NCBI GenBank assembly: GCA_004802705.1
Contig: SGPL01000353.1
Coordinates: forward strand, 1 to 35,643
Length of the DNA stretch: 35,643 nt
Direction of reading: 5' to 3'
From: Bondarzewia mesenterica
Lineage: Eukaryota; Basidiomycota; Agaricomycetes; Russulales; Bondarzewiaceae
Position 1 is the first letter of the stretch, and each line of letters opens with the position of its first letter. The translations under genes and the position numbers were made by a program. The notes beneath the pieces were generated by a model, which saw nothing but the letters and a program-made list of their open reading frames with translations, was not told the origin of the DNA and did no database searches. Of the stretch, positions 11,287 through 21,136 are shown one piece after another.

Positions 11287-12125
11287 ATGGCTACCCCATA
11301 CCACGATGCTGCAGCCTCGTCGTCCTCCACTTCGCAGCCCATAAACTCACAGACAATCCCTCAGTCTCAGTCCCAGACTGCACAATACGCATATCCGCTT
11401 GTTGCAGGACAGGCGCCACAGATCCAGTCCCAGTCTTCGAATGGACAGCCGCCCCAAACGCAATCCCGTCTTGCGGCAGAAGAGGCGCGTAAGGACAGAA
11501 CTCTGGCCGAGTTCATACTGATGCTGGACGATTATGAGCCATTGGTGAGTGTTTTACAGGAAGATATAGCTGGTTGTCGAGATGAGAAGCGTGTACATCG
11601 GGATGGGTGGGGGTGGATACGAACGAACTCACACTTCCTATAGATCCCAGACGAAGTGACGGATTACTACCTTCAGCGCGTAGGCTTTGACTGCCAAGAT
11701 GCCAGACTGTATGTTCTACCAACCTCTACTGTTAACCTGTCGATTTGACTGACTTTTACTCCCGTGTTTCTCTTCGCGTGAATATCGTGTCTGACGCAGA
11801 AAACGTCTCCTCGCTCTCGCAGCTCAGAAATTTGTGTCAGATATTGCTGCCGATGCGTACCAACATGCTCGCATACGGACAAATGCAGCTGGTGGACGTG
11901 CGCGCGCAAATCAACCACCAGGTGCTGCTGCAAGGGTGAATTCATCTTCTCTGCCTTATCCCCTCCCGCTGATCTTCTCGCAAACACTGTGGTCTTATGT
12001 CATTTCTGACACCCTGATCTTCTCCCTTAAAGGATAAGGCGCGTACGACTCTAACTATGGAAGATCTGAGCTCGGCGCTTGCAGAGTATGGAATTAATTC
12101 TCGTAAGCCCGAGTTTTATATGTAG
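11287..12125 (+). CDS. TAF10: TFIID/SAGA subunit TAF10
   Basis: TAF10 is a histone-fold subunit shared by TFIID and SAGA in RNA polymerase II transcription. Four exons (11287-11544, 11644-11708, 11800-11935 and 12033-12125) join in frame into 183 residues. Residues 1 to about 65 form a low-complexity Ser/Gln-rich tail (SQSQSQTAQY-like). The conserved core follows: LAEFILMLDDYEPL, IPDEVTDYYLQRVGFDC, then LLALAAQKFVSDIAADAYQH, and finally TLTMEDLSSALAEYGIN ending in RKPEFYM. These are the hallmark TAF10 histone-fold segments, all present with no missing helix. The stop at 12123-12125 follows immediately. Identification is very firm. Confidence 0.96.
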
Positions 12126-12470
12126 ATGCATACTGCCATGGATACTGCCTTGAGCGTTTTTGGCTGTTCGGACTGTCGATACTTGCATTTGTATCTTATA
12201 GTTTGCAATCCCTTATACAAGCATGCTCTGCGGTATTTAGGTTATTCACCTTGCGTGCGCTTTGTATCCTATCCCTCGCCGCAAACTATATCAGCATGCG
12301 TGCATCCCGCGAACTCAACAAACTACAAAATGGCCTGTCAAGTGAGTTGGTCAAGAACGCAAACGATGACTTATTGATAGGTGGTATTACAGGAGACTCG
12401 TCAGATACTTGAACCAACGGTGTGAAGTGACATATACAAGAACTAGACCGCTAAACCCTTTAAAAGTGGC
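12126..12470. other. Intergenic, convergent 3' flanks
   Basis: It lies between the TAF10 stop and the stop of the oxidoreductase gene. Short ORFs here lack motifs. I see no RNA gene or repeat. Confidence 0.55.
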
Positions 12471-14034
12471 CTAATTAACCTTCTCGACGCCTTCAGGGAG
12501 CACATACCCACCCTGGCGCCGGACCTGATCGGAGATGCTTCAGTGGATACATCCCTCCGAATGGACTCAGAACTCACCTCATCGAAGACTGTCATTGCCA
12601 GCAAGGTCTTATCGTGTCCCCATATCATGCTTTCGAGTTTTCCACTTTTTACACAGCGGGCTACTTCATCTGCCTGGAAGTGCCAACCCCCACCCACGAA
12701 CGAGACGTGTACAGTCTCCTCGCGCTCAACTGTCCCGCTCCCGGGTCGGTCAAAGTACTGTACAGTGTATGATTTAGGGCAGTAGATGGGTGAGGGTATA
12801 AGGATGTTGCCGTTGCGGAAGCGGATGGTTGCACCTGGGTTGCAGGGTGGGATATTGATGGAACAGGAGAGGGAGGCTTGGGCTGCAAGTGGAGGGAAGG
12901 TGAGTATGAAGGTGGATGTGCGATCCACGCCTGTGAGCGGCGTTTTGACGATGGAGGCGGAGACGGTGGGAAGTTCGCGGTTGTTAATGGGTTGCTCGTA
13001 GAGCGATATGATCGCCTGTTGAAGGTTAGTATATGTAGTAGATGATAGAAGGAAATCTAGCATACCCATACAAGGGGGTATGGGCCGCTAAGTGACTCGT
13101 CAGGCAATCGATTCATGAACATACAAGACGAGCTTACAGATCCAAAAGAGCACCTCCGCCCAACTGTGGATCTAAAATGCGGTGGGTCTTAGGTATATCT
13201 ACCAGAGAAGTCCTCAATTCAGTTTGGGGCGATCGTGCCCGCCCAACAAAGGCACCTACTATCAATGTCGAAATCTCCCGACAAATCGGCGTGTACCATG
13301 ACCGGGTCACCCAAGGTGCCTTCATCGATGATGCGTCTCACGGATCGTGAGACTGGCTGGAAACGGGTCCACATTGCCTCCATGAGAAACACGCCATGCT
13401 CGCGAGCAAGGGCGGTCATGGCTTTGAACTCTGCGGCATTCGTTGTCGCGGGTTTTTCGACGAGGACATGTTTCTTGGCCTTGATCGCTTCGCATGCGTT
13501 CACGTAGTGATATGTGTGCGGGGTACCTGTATGCTCAATTTCGTAGGCGGAAGTAGCAGGAGATGCAACATCACGATAAAGACGCACCGATGTAAACTGC
13601 ATCGACGTCCTGCGCACAGACGTATAGTCAATCAAAGTAAAGCAAAATACCTGGATGGCACCTACAGGGTCAGCATAAACTTCTGCGTAGCTTCCGTATG
13701 CTTTGATGGCATTGTCTCCACCTATCACTTTATCGATGAAATTCTGAGCGCTCTCGGCAGAGCGCGATCCGACGGCTACAACCTTGTGGACGATATCACG
13801 CACATCCCGACTGATCATTATTAACGTGAGCATGGCATGTATCGTGAACATTAATCTGACTCACGACTTTGGATTAACCAACATATCCTGCTCATTGATC
13901 GAAGTAATCAACATGAAGATACAAATGCACAAGAACTGATAATCTCTTCTGTGACTCGCCTTGGCGAAAGCAGTCGCAATCTGTCCAGTGGAGATGACGC
14001 CCCAGCGAAAGACAGTGGGCTGCTCAGAGACCAT
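12471..14034 (-). CDS. Gfo/Idh/MocA oxidoreductase, dimeric dihydrodiol dehydrogenase-like
   Basis: NAD(P)-dependent oxidoreductase close to trans-1,2-dihydrobenzene-1,2-diol dehydrogenase / NADP D-xylose dehydrogenase. The start at 14034 gives FRWGVISTGQIATAFAK, the Rossmann nucleotide-binding turn. Then come KVVAVGSRSAESAQNFID and VDAVYIGTPHTYHYVNA. The catalytic EKP motif is in KKHVLVEKPATTNAAEF, followed by MEAMWTRFQPV. The C-terminal half has LDPQLGGGALLDL and PYPLVW, and ends DEVRRQGGYVLPEGVEKVN at 12471. I read eight introns. The last (gtgagt to gatcag, about 12530-12575) is required to reach the proper end; reading through gives an unrelated tail. The first intron is GC-AG. Substrate uncertain: aldose or dihydrodiol. 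Confidence 0.92.
13888..13959 (-). other. GC-AG intron in the oxidoreductase gene
   Basis: The first exon (14034-13960) ends FAK, codon AAG. The intron starts gcgagt and ends atgagcag, 72 nt. It joins to DMLVNPKS, which fits the family. The junction AAG|gcgagt is identical to that of the mitoferrin intron. Confidence 0.78.
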
Positions 14035-14580
14035 GTTGACGGTAGGTGATTGTAGTGGAACAGTAAAAGAAGTTGAAGTTGAAAGAACAGAGTTTGTCAA
14101 TCTGGCGTTGTGAGCAATCTCCAACTTGCTCCGGACCGTCGGTCCGTGTAGGTCCAAGCTATGAGGCACATGGTAAGTTGATGGTAAGTGCAAAGTATCG
14201 ACCTCCCCGCAGTTGGAAGTGTTAAATCTGCAACAGAGGTGATCTGTTGCACGTTGCACGTTGTCCGTTTCCTTGTCTCCAGAACAGAACAACGTATCTA
14301 ATGACGTGCCGACTTATAGATTTGAGGCGTGAATCCAAAGAGAGCTAGTGATATACAGATGGGCTTGGAAAACTTGGCGGATACTGCGTGAAAGCACTTT
14401 CAAACCAGGATCGTCATGAAGATGCAGTCACCTCCGAATGGCTGTCTGGACACGCACCCGCATATTTATAAGACGGACACGAGGAAAAAAAAAATAACTT
14501 AGGAAATTAAGATCATCATGACCGTCCCGAGAAATACAACATAGTAAAGTGAACGCAAACATACATAGTGTTGAAAGTTG
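14035..14580. other. Intergenic; oxidoreductase promoter
   Basis: It lies upstream of the oxidoreductase and downstream of HFI1, both on the minus strand. A TATA-like TATAAATA read on the minus strand lies near 14463-14470, about 430 bases before the ATG, so its role is doubtful. A run of nine or more A lies near 14486. No gene seen. Confidence 0.5.
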
Positions 14581-15704
14581 TCACCGCCATGATTGTAGTG
14601 ACTGGTTGACAGCACTTCTTTCCCGAAGCAATGCGAGCAGTTGCCATGATGGTTCGTTTGGTTCGCGGCGATCGCTAGTAAGCACCTCATCATCTCGAGG
14701 CTCATTATCGCCCAGGGCAAGGCGCATGGCAGCTGCAGATCGACTTGGAAGAACCGCAGGCGACACGGTGAATAATGTATCAAATGCGGAGGCAGACAAG
14801 CGATTGCCGGTCGAATGAGGAGCAGAGGGATGGATTGAGGTGATCGCGTGTGAGGCCGTCGTGAGAGCAAGAGCTTGGCTGATGAGCTGTTTGAGTTTTG
14901 TCTAAGGGGGGTGGAGTTCAGATACGGGCAATGGCGGTGCGAAAAAGTTGTCAGCGCACTTCAAACGCGAGTGCCATCAAGGAAGACACATTCTTTGAAG
15001 GCGCGCTGAGATTGTGTTGGGCGCATATTAGATTGATCCTATCTGTGATATGTTGCAACGTAAATCCTCTGGCAGAGGAAGCAAGATGGAGCGCGGGTCG
15101 ACTTCCGGGAGGATCTACCAAGCCTCAATTTGTTGGAAAACCTTCCAACAGATGGATTACTCACCGCCGCGCTCTGGTAGTAGTTGCACGCCACGTTCGC
15201 GCGCAATCTCATCTTCTTCGGGTCGCGGTTGTTTGTCGTAGGTCAAAGCAACAGGCTCGAAGTTGCGAATGCGCTCGCGCTCGCGCCTTCCAACGCCAAC
15301 TATCCAACGTTTCAATCGCGCAGAACGCAGACTCGTGGGTTCGTGTGGATCTGGGCCTTGGTAGGGAAGAAGGCGTCTGCGTTTCCTTGGCGGCCCCTTC
15401 GGCGCGTCAGGCGGGGGAGAGAATGGCACGAGGTGGGCTGAAGGATCAAATATGGAGATGATAAGTGCGTTGTGCAGCTGAACTGCATTAAAAAGAATGT
15501 TAGCCTTGATGTATTAGCTGACGGCTAGTGAGAGGCTATACCGAGTTGAGATGTGTCGACACATTGTCGTATCTCCTCGTCGAATTCGTTCCTTGATATT
15601 TTTGCAGATAAGAATGCTTGGAATATCGACCAATAGCGAGGAGCTTTATGACCAAGGCCTGCAGCAAGCTTGCCCTTGATAGTCGCAGTGGACTCTAATG
15701 ACAT
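14581..15704 (-). CDS. HFI1: SAGA complex subunit HFI1/ADA1 (TADA1-like)
   Basis: Ada1/Hfi1 carries a histone fold pairing with TAF12 and holds SAGA's TAF modules together. The start at 15704 gives MSLEST, then GHKAPRYWSIFQAFLSAKIS and EFDEEIRQCVD, the conserved N-terminal Ada1 box. After an intron comes VQLHNALIISIFDPSAHLVPF. A basic segment RKRRRLLPYQGPDP precedes IARERGVQLLPERGG. The C-terminal exons give GFTLQHITDRINLICAQHNL, SSLMALAFE, TKLKQLISQALALT, SASAFDTLFTVSPAVLP and SAAAMRLALGD, ending at 14581. Three introns were read; the one after LAFE (gtgcgc to cccttag) is essential. Divergent from the makorin gene across 126 bp. About 2.5 kb from TAF10, a partner in the same complex. Confidence 0.9.
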
Positions 15705-15830
15705 GGTTTAACGACGGGATACAGTCCGATGCGGCAACGCCACAATAACGCAAAGGCACGTGCCAGTGGCTGGCACTTGACCTGTCCGTAAGGCTTGTTA
15801 TCTCCAACTCAAAACATGGATTGAATCGAC
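15705..15830. promoter_or_regulatory. Shared divergent promoter, HFI1/makorin
   Basis: Only 126 bases separate the two start codons, so both genes must share regulatory DNA or have overlapping 5' UTRs. It holds a near-palindromic cacgtgccagtggctggcac near 15758. I see no clear TATA box. Confidence 0.5.
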
Positions 15831-17977
15831 ATGGACCGACCAAGCACTTCAAAGCCAAGGGGAATCTGTCGCTATTACCAAACGTCTCGCGGTTGTTTCC
15901 AGGGACACAAATGCAAGTTTCTGCACGGCGAGGATGACAAGCTGACACCTTACGACAAGAATAAGGCATGCAGATACTTTGCAGCCGGTGCGTGCGTTCG
16001 CAAATCGAACATTCCCTCGACCGCATTTATAGATGGATCTGCCTTTCTGTAGGTTATTGCAAACGAGGTGCCGATTGCTGGTTCAAGCATGTCTTACCCG
16101 ATCCTGCCACATCAACGACATCTCCAGAGGCTCTCCCGATTCCACCATCGCCATTACCCTCGGATGAAAGAAGTTGTGGGATATGCTTCGAGGAACCAGA
16201 TACATTTGGTTTATTGAGTGCGTTTACCTCACCTCATTGCTTGCAACCACTTATTTCTCTATCGCAGGCGATTGCAGTCATGTCTTCTGTATCACAGTAT
16301 GTACAGCTCTGCCTTCCAAGCTGTGCGATTTCTGATTATTTTCAGTGTCTCCGCGGCTGGCGTGATTCAGACAAAAGCGAAGACATCCAGCTTTCGGGAG
16401 TGAACAAGAAGTGCCCTTATTGCCGCGCGCAGTCGAAGTTTGTTACGCCCTCAAGCCATTTCTACCCCCACGGCCATCCTGGCAAAACGGCCACTATAGA
16501 ACGATACAAAGCGAGTATGGCGCGCGTTGCGTGCAAGTAAGTGAAGATTGACCGCTTTTGCTTATCAATTGATACTGATCATTCATATAGATATTTTGAG
16601 GAATCGAAGCCTGATAACCCTTTCTGTCCATTCGGGAGTGATTGCCTGTACAAACACGAAAATGTTGATGGGACTCAATACATCTTCTCTCATGGTGTGG
16701 ATTATTACATGGCTGTGAGCCAATTTCTTTCTGTCGACTTATTTTCAATGCTAGATACTGTGTCTTGTAGCAATGGAGAATGCGCCGGCGGCAGTCTCGC
16801 TCCAATTTATCAGACGATGAAGATGATACACCTCTCGCTTTCGATCAACTTATTCGCTTTGGCGGGTTGAATTTCTTTCTAGGCCCAGATATTCCCCGCA
16901 CAGCTGGTGGATACGGCGATCATAGCGGAGACCGTTTACGCAGTGAGAATTCTCGTGTTGACGACCAGAATGGCCATCGGCAAACAGAAGATTCATTGGG
17001 TACACCGGTACGTCTTCAGTTCTTACTTCATTCAGTGCCTCATTGTAATTGCTCACAAGCTCGTTTTTCGGGATTTCTTTGAATTGTTTTAGTTCAATGA
17101 TTCGTTTGAAGAACTTTCGCGTCTCGTTACCGCTCTTGATATGCCGGCATTTGCGTTGCCTGCTTCATCCTCTTCTCCAGTTCCTCCAGTGCCAAATCCT
17201 GTACGAATATCTAATCCTGTTTGGCTCCAGCGCTCGCGATTAGCATCCGCCGCGAATGCCTCGTCATCCTCCCTCCCAGACCTGTCAAGCGTGTCTAATT
17301 CCGATTCTGACTATCCTGCGGAGGATGCGGACGATGTGATGGATTCGGGCGATTCAGATTCAATTAACATTGTTATCGAAGCTCCGCCGACAGATGCTAG
17401 TCTTCGTAATAGGTTATCAGCAGCATACACGCAATTTCTGGCGTCTGCTGACATGTTGAACAGAGCTTTAGCGGAGCAGCCCTCCTCTGAACACGACGGA
17501 GATTCAAGAAGTGACCTCCCAGGTGCTATCGACGGCGACCAACCTGTTGTCGAACACCCTAGGGTTTCGGTCAGCGACGTTGTACCCGTTGCGACTTTGC
17601 CCGCTAGTCAGCTTGTTTCCTTGGATAGCGGAGTCGTGGAACACGCTATTTCCTTAACTGTTCAGGGGGGACAAATGACAGCAGATGAAGGCGCATTGCC
17701 CAGCAGCCCCTCTTCCGTTGAGAAGGGTGGACGATTGCCACAGGCTGGATCTGAGGTACCGGCTTTTCCTGCACTAGAACATGATGCCGATCCGCCATTC
17801 ATGACAGACGGTCGTGGAAGAGTAGTCTGGAGTCGTTCGGGCTCGAAGGCGGGCAGTTCGGCTGGTGCAGGTCGGGGAAGACGAAGAGCGGATGGTGTAG
17901 ATGGAACAGAACGAGGCGAACGGGAGGGAGTTCAAGAGTTAGTGCGTCATGAAGAAGGAGCACGTCAAGACAGATAA
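15831..17977 (+). CDS. Makorin-like CCCH zinc-finger RING E3 ubiquitin ligase
   Basis: Putative RNA-binding E3 ubiquitin ligase. Finger 1 is CRYYQTSRGCFQGHKCKFLH (C-x8-C-x5-C-x3-H). Finger 2 is CRYFAAG/YCKRGADCWFKH, split by an intron. The RING is CGICFEEPDTFGLL, then DCSHVFCITCLRGW, then CPYC, split by two introns. After an intron at about 16538 a third finger follows, with CPFGSDCLYKH. The order CCCH-CCCH-RING-CCCH is the makorin plan. Downstream exons give DDTPLAFDQLIRFGGLNFF and a long, acidic, Ser-rich, probably disordered tail ending in a Gly/Arg-rich stretch at 17977. The protein is about 600 residues, longer than typical makorins. Seven exons read, with GT-AG introns. The makorin call is good; targets unknown. 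Confidence 0.88.
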
Positions 17978-18659
17978 GGCCTGAATCTGGGTGGGAGCTT
18001 CGTCAAAGCATTGTCAGGCAAAGACAGGAGATCACGACGTGTAATTACTTGTACGGTCATACAGTTTGAGTGGTGGGGATGTCTTGAAGCGAATTTAATT
18101 GTTCGCAGGCCATGTAACTCAGTTTTTCATCGGAGTCTACCAATCTTCAAAGTTCCCCCAACTTTCTTGTATCGTATACAATATGTGAGATACAAATGCA
18201 GCCCAGCAAGCCAGCACACGAACTGACCCGTCAAGATGCTATCTTCAATTACAATATTTACAATATTTCCTAATATTATGACACGTCGTGAGAGTGACCC
18301 AAGTATAAAGATCTAGAAAAACTAGATCTAAGTAAGTCCGCGACGGCTTTCGTGGATCGCTGAGAAGCCACGCAGTGGGTGACCACAAGACTCAGAGCAC
18401 ACCAAGAATGAAATTCTGCATGCTCAATGGGTTCAGGCCAGCAACATTCAAAGCGAGTCAGGACCGAAGGTCGCAAGTATGCAGATATCATACAGATTTA
18501 ACGGAATGCATGCAGCATTGATAGGTTCAAATAAAATATAATGTCCTAATAGAATTCAGCAGTACAAGGACGAGGTATCCAACGGAAGGCATTGCATGCA
18601 CGCATCAATCCACCATAATCATCATATAATCGCAAGAGCCCTCGTCTACCTGAAGTGTG
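17978..18659. other. Intergenic, convergent 3' flanks, AT-rich
   Basis: It lies between the makorin stop and the stop of the conserved hypothetical gene. It is AT-rich (aatattta repeats near 18250-18280) and holds a perfect hairpin at 18309-18329. No coding signal. Confidence 0.5.
18309..18329. repeat. Inverted repeat, 8-bp stem with A-rich loop
   Basis: AGATCTAG, aaaaa, CTAGATCT: perfect 8-bp arms around five A. It sits between two convergent 3' ends, so it may form an RNA hairpin in either 3' UTR or be an element remnant. Confidence 0.4.
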
Positions 18660-19554
18660 CTAGGGTAAGAAGAATTGAGGAGCTAGCATCGGATCAACAT
18701 GGATGATGTATCGGTTCAGCTGAAGGATCGGCATGAAGCTGCCAGCTGATACGTGCACAACACCAATGATGAGAATATCGTTGCGTGTGATGCCGTTTGC
18801 ACCGATCCTCCATTGCGGATAAGCAGTTCCTTGTTGACTCGCGAGCTGCCGCCAGAGGACATATGTCAGAACACACTCACAATACCTGATTTTTTTTTAA
18901 GGTTCAGACTGATTACCTGCAAGAAAGCATCCACTGATCGTCCAACATGGCGCACGAACCTCTCCAATGTGATAGGGCTGTGCGCCGAAGTTTCGTCTTT
19001 CGCTTGAAATTGACGCTTCCAATCGTAGACATTATAACCTGGCCACTGCCCACATGGCAAGCAAGATTAGTACAACAATCTCGAGGTGCCAAGTGTTGAG
19101 GGGCACAACATACGTTCATTCTCAGGTGCACGGACGACTTGTTACCCAGCCTCGCTGGGGTGCCGAGTTCCTTCAGGGTGTGGCAGTTCCCTGCGGCCGC
19201 ATCGACGAGCCGCACGCCGATGACTCCATTGGTGTGCACGAAGAATGTCGGTGGTTCAAGCTTAGCTTGTTCGACATACTGCCGTCGGTCTGTTAGACTG
19301 TGAGGAGTCCATAATGACTGGGGGACCAGGGAGCCGATACTCGTATCAGCGGAATAGTCGAGGATCATGGGCGCGCTTCCCGGGCGGAGAGCATCGCGAC
19401 GGAGGAAGAAACAGCGCATGCCTGTGTCGTAGTAGACACGATAATGGCTCAATGCTGTCTTCAACAAAGTACTGAAATGGTTATCCGCCCATTGAGGTTG
19501 GAAGGTTCTGGAGATGTACCCGTCGATCATAATTTGAGGCTCAAGGTTTGCCAT
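18660..19554 (-). CDS. Conserved hypothetical protein of an orphan basidiomycete family
   Basis: I know this only as an uncharacterised family in mushroom genomes. The first exon starts MANLEPQIMIDGYISRTFQP and has SHYRVYYDTG, LKELGTPARLGNKSSVHLRMN and a hydrophilic middle. An intron (gtatgttg to gtgggcag, near 19043-19111) joins to WPGYNVYDWKRQFQAKDE and PITLERFVRHVGRSVDAFLQ. A second intron of about 70 nt leads to the last exon: ASQQGTAYPQWRIGANGIT, then NDILIIGVVHVSAGSFMPI, then LQLNRYI, ending FFLP with the stop at 18660. The segment order RMN-WPGY, then PIT-RF-HVGRSVD, then WRIG-GIT-IIGVV-VSAGS, is the reason for the family call. No signal peptide or membrane span. An upstream exon (NLPKLQLFTSEHP before 19554) is possible, so the start is uncertain. 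Confidence 0.72.
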
Positions 19555-21136
19555 TGGATGCTACAAGGTACCCACATCGTCAGTGGACGACGGGATATGA
19601 ATAAGAATCAAAGACGCACCTCGGAAGTGAAAAGCTGAAGCTTGGGGAGGTTGCAAATATTGAAGCTCAAGCAAAGATCTTAATATACTTACCGATTCTC
19701 TCCAGTACATCCGGTAGTGGTAAGTACCTATGTTTCAAGGACGGTGCGCATGCGGCGCGCGACCCAGGACATTCAACATATGTTGTGGTTGCACCGCCGC
19801 GCGCCGACATCAGGTATACACTCGACTCCAACATGCCGGACAGTAGTAGCAAGCGCAATTGGATCACAAGCAGACCAGAGAGTTGGGAACCAGACAACTG
19901 TAGTCTCGAAAAACTCCACACACCGTGTCGGACAACCAGCGAAGATGGCGCGATGACAAATACCACCTTCGGGAGACCGAAACCGCGTTTCATCATCAGT
20001 ACAACTCGTACAGATGAGAAGTGTCACCACACCTTGTACTAGCGGCTCTCCAACAGCTATCGTTGTTGAGAGATTTTGGTCGAGTCAATGACCTGTTCGC
20101 CGGAACCTGGGCCGGATCGGGCAAACAACTGTACGGCTCGACGGTACAGATGAGAGGAAGGAGGCCGCTTTGTTTTCTAGAAGAGATCTGATAGCGGTGC
20201 TCGTTGATATCATGGATAGTGAGCCAACCATGGCTTGGCAGAAGACCGACAACACAGGCAGGCTCCTGGTGGCATTCCGGGGAGCCCGGTAAGTGGCGGT
20301 CAGTGATTTTCTGCCACATCCCTGGAAAAGGTAGCCCAAGAGTGGTGTAGCCTGCATGTGCGATTTCGATAGACAAATGAACAGCATAGCATTATTGGAT
20401 TGACCGCTAGACGAACGACGAGTATTGCCGTTATTCGAATCTTAACATCCCCCTCCCCGATGCCTCCAGCTACTGGCCACCGGTGGGCACCTGCTTACGC
20501 GCAGCAGAAGATTACGAATTTGCCACTTACAGGTGTAGGAGGGGAAGGTTATAGAGGTTGAGTGGAGCGGCGGTCTTGTAAATTAAAGCAGGAAGAGGGG
20601 AAATGACAGAGTGAGGGGAGTTTCACCAATATTATATGAGATACGTGTTGAGCGCCAATTGCCTATTAAGAAAGACATTCTGATGCGATTGACCCGCTGA
20701 CAGTGCCAATCAAACTCATTGGCATCTGAACAAAAATAAATGACCGTCAGATAACTTCAATAAATGATGAATGCTCGTAAAGGAATAGCAAAGTGCCTGA
20801 GGCTGGAAGCTTTTCAATCCTGAAACACGAACAAAATGCTAGGTAATATACATCAGATGCTGTGGATAGGCGCACGGTATGAAGCAGCAGCAAGCGAAAA
20901 CAAAACAAAAACGAAGAAAGAGAAGATGAATGGGATACTTTAATGCAAAAGTACAAGAGAGTGACGACGGACCAGCTGACCATAACCAATTAAACGAACG
21001 AACTGTTGCGACTAAGAGCCTGAAAATATGTAAACAGTGATGAACGACGAGAGAGAGGAGTCCGCCTGTAGTGTTAAAGACGATAGAGCAGAAGGTGCCC
21101 AGTGTAGGATGATGGTCATGATTCGGGAAATGGATT
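19555..21136. other. Unresolved stretch upstream of the orphan gene
   Basis: About 1.6 kb. From 19640 to 20400 the minus strand has several overlapping open frames, including a Cys-rich one (CTSCTDDETRFRSPEGGICH, about 19770-20030) and one starting MSIEIAHAGYTTLGLP at 20376. I could not join them through splice sites into one protein and recognise no family; they may be further 5' exons, a decayed gene or chance. 20400-21136 looks non-coding and is the 3' flank of the STE50-like gene. Confidence 0.4.

Noticed and set aside
11513..11722. Minus-strand peptide LRAEGSNPS, reminiscent of translated tRNA genes
   Set aside because: The DNA is TAF10 coding sequence and intron on the other strand, and no tRNA cloverleaf or B-box was found.
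14499..14870. 123-codon minus-strand ORF overlapping the end of HFI1
   Set aside because: The HFI1 frame over the same DNA carries the conserved Ada1 motifs; this one is an alternative-frame shadow.
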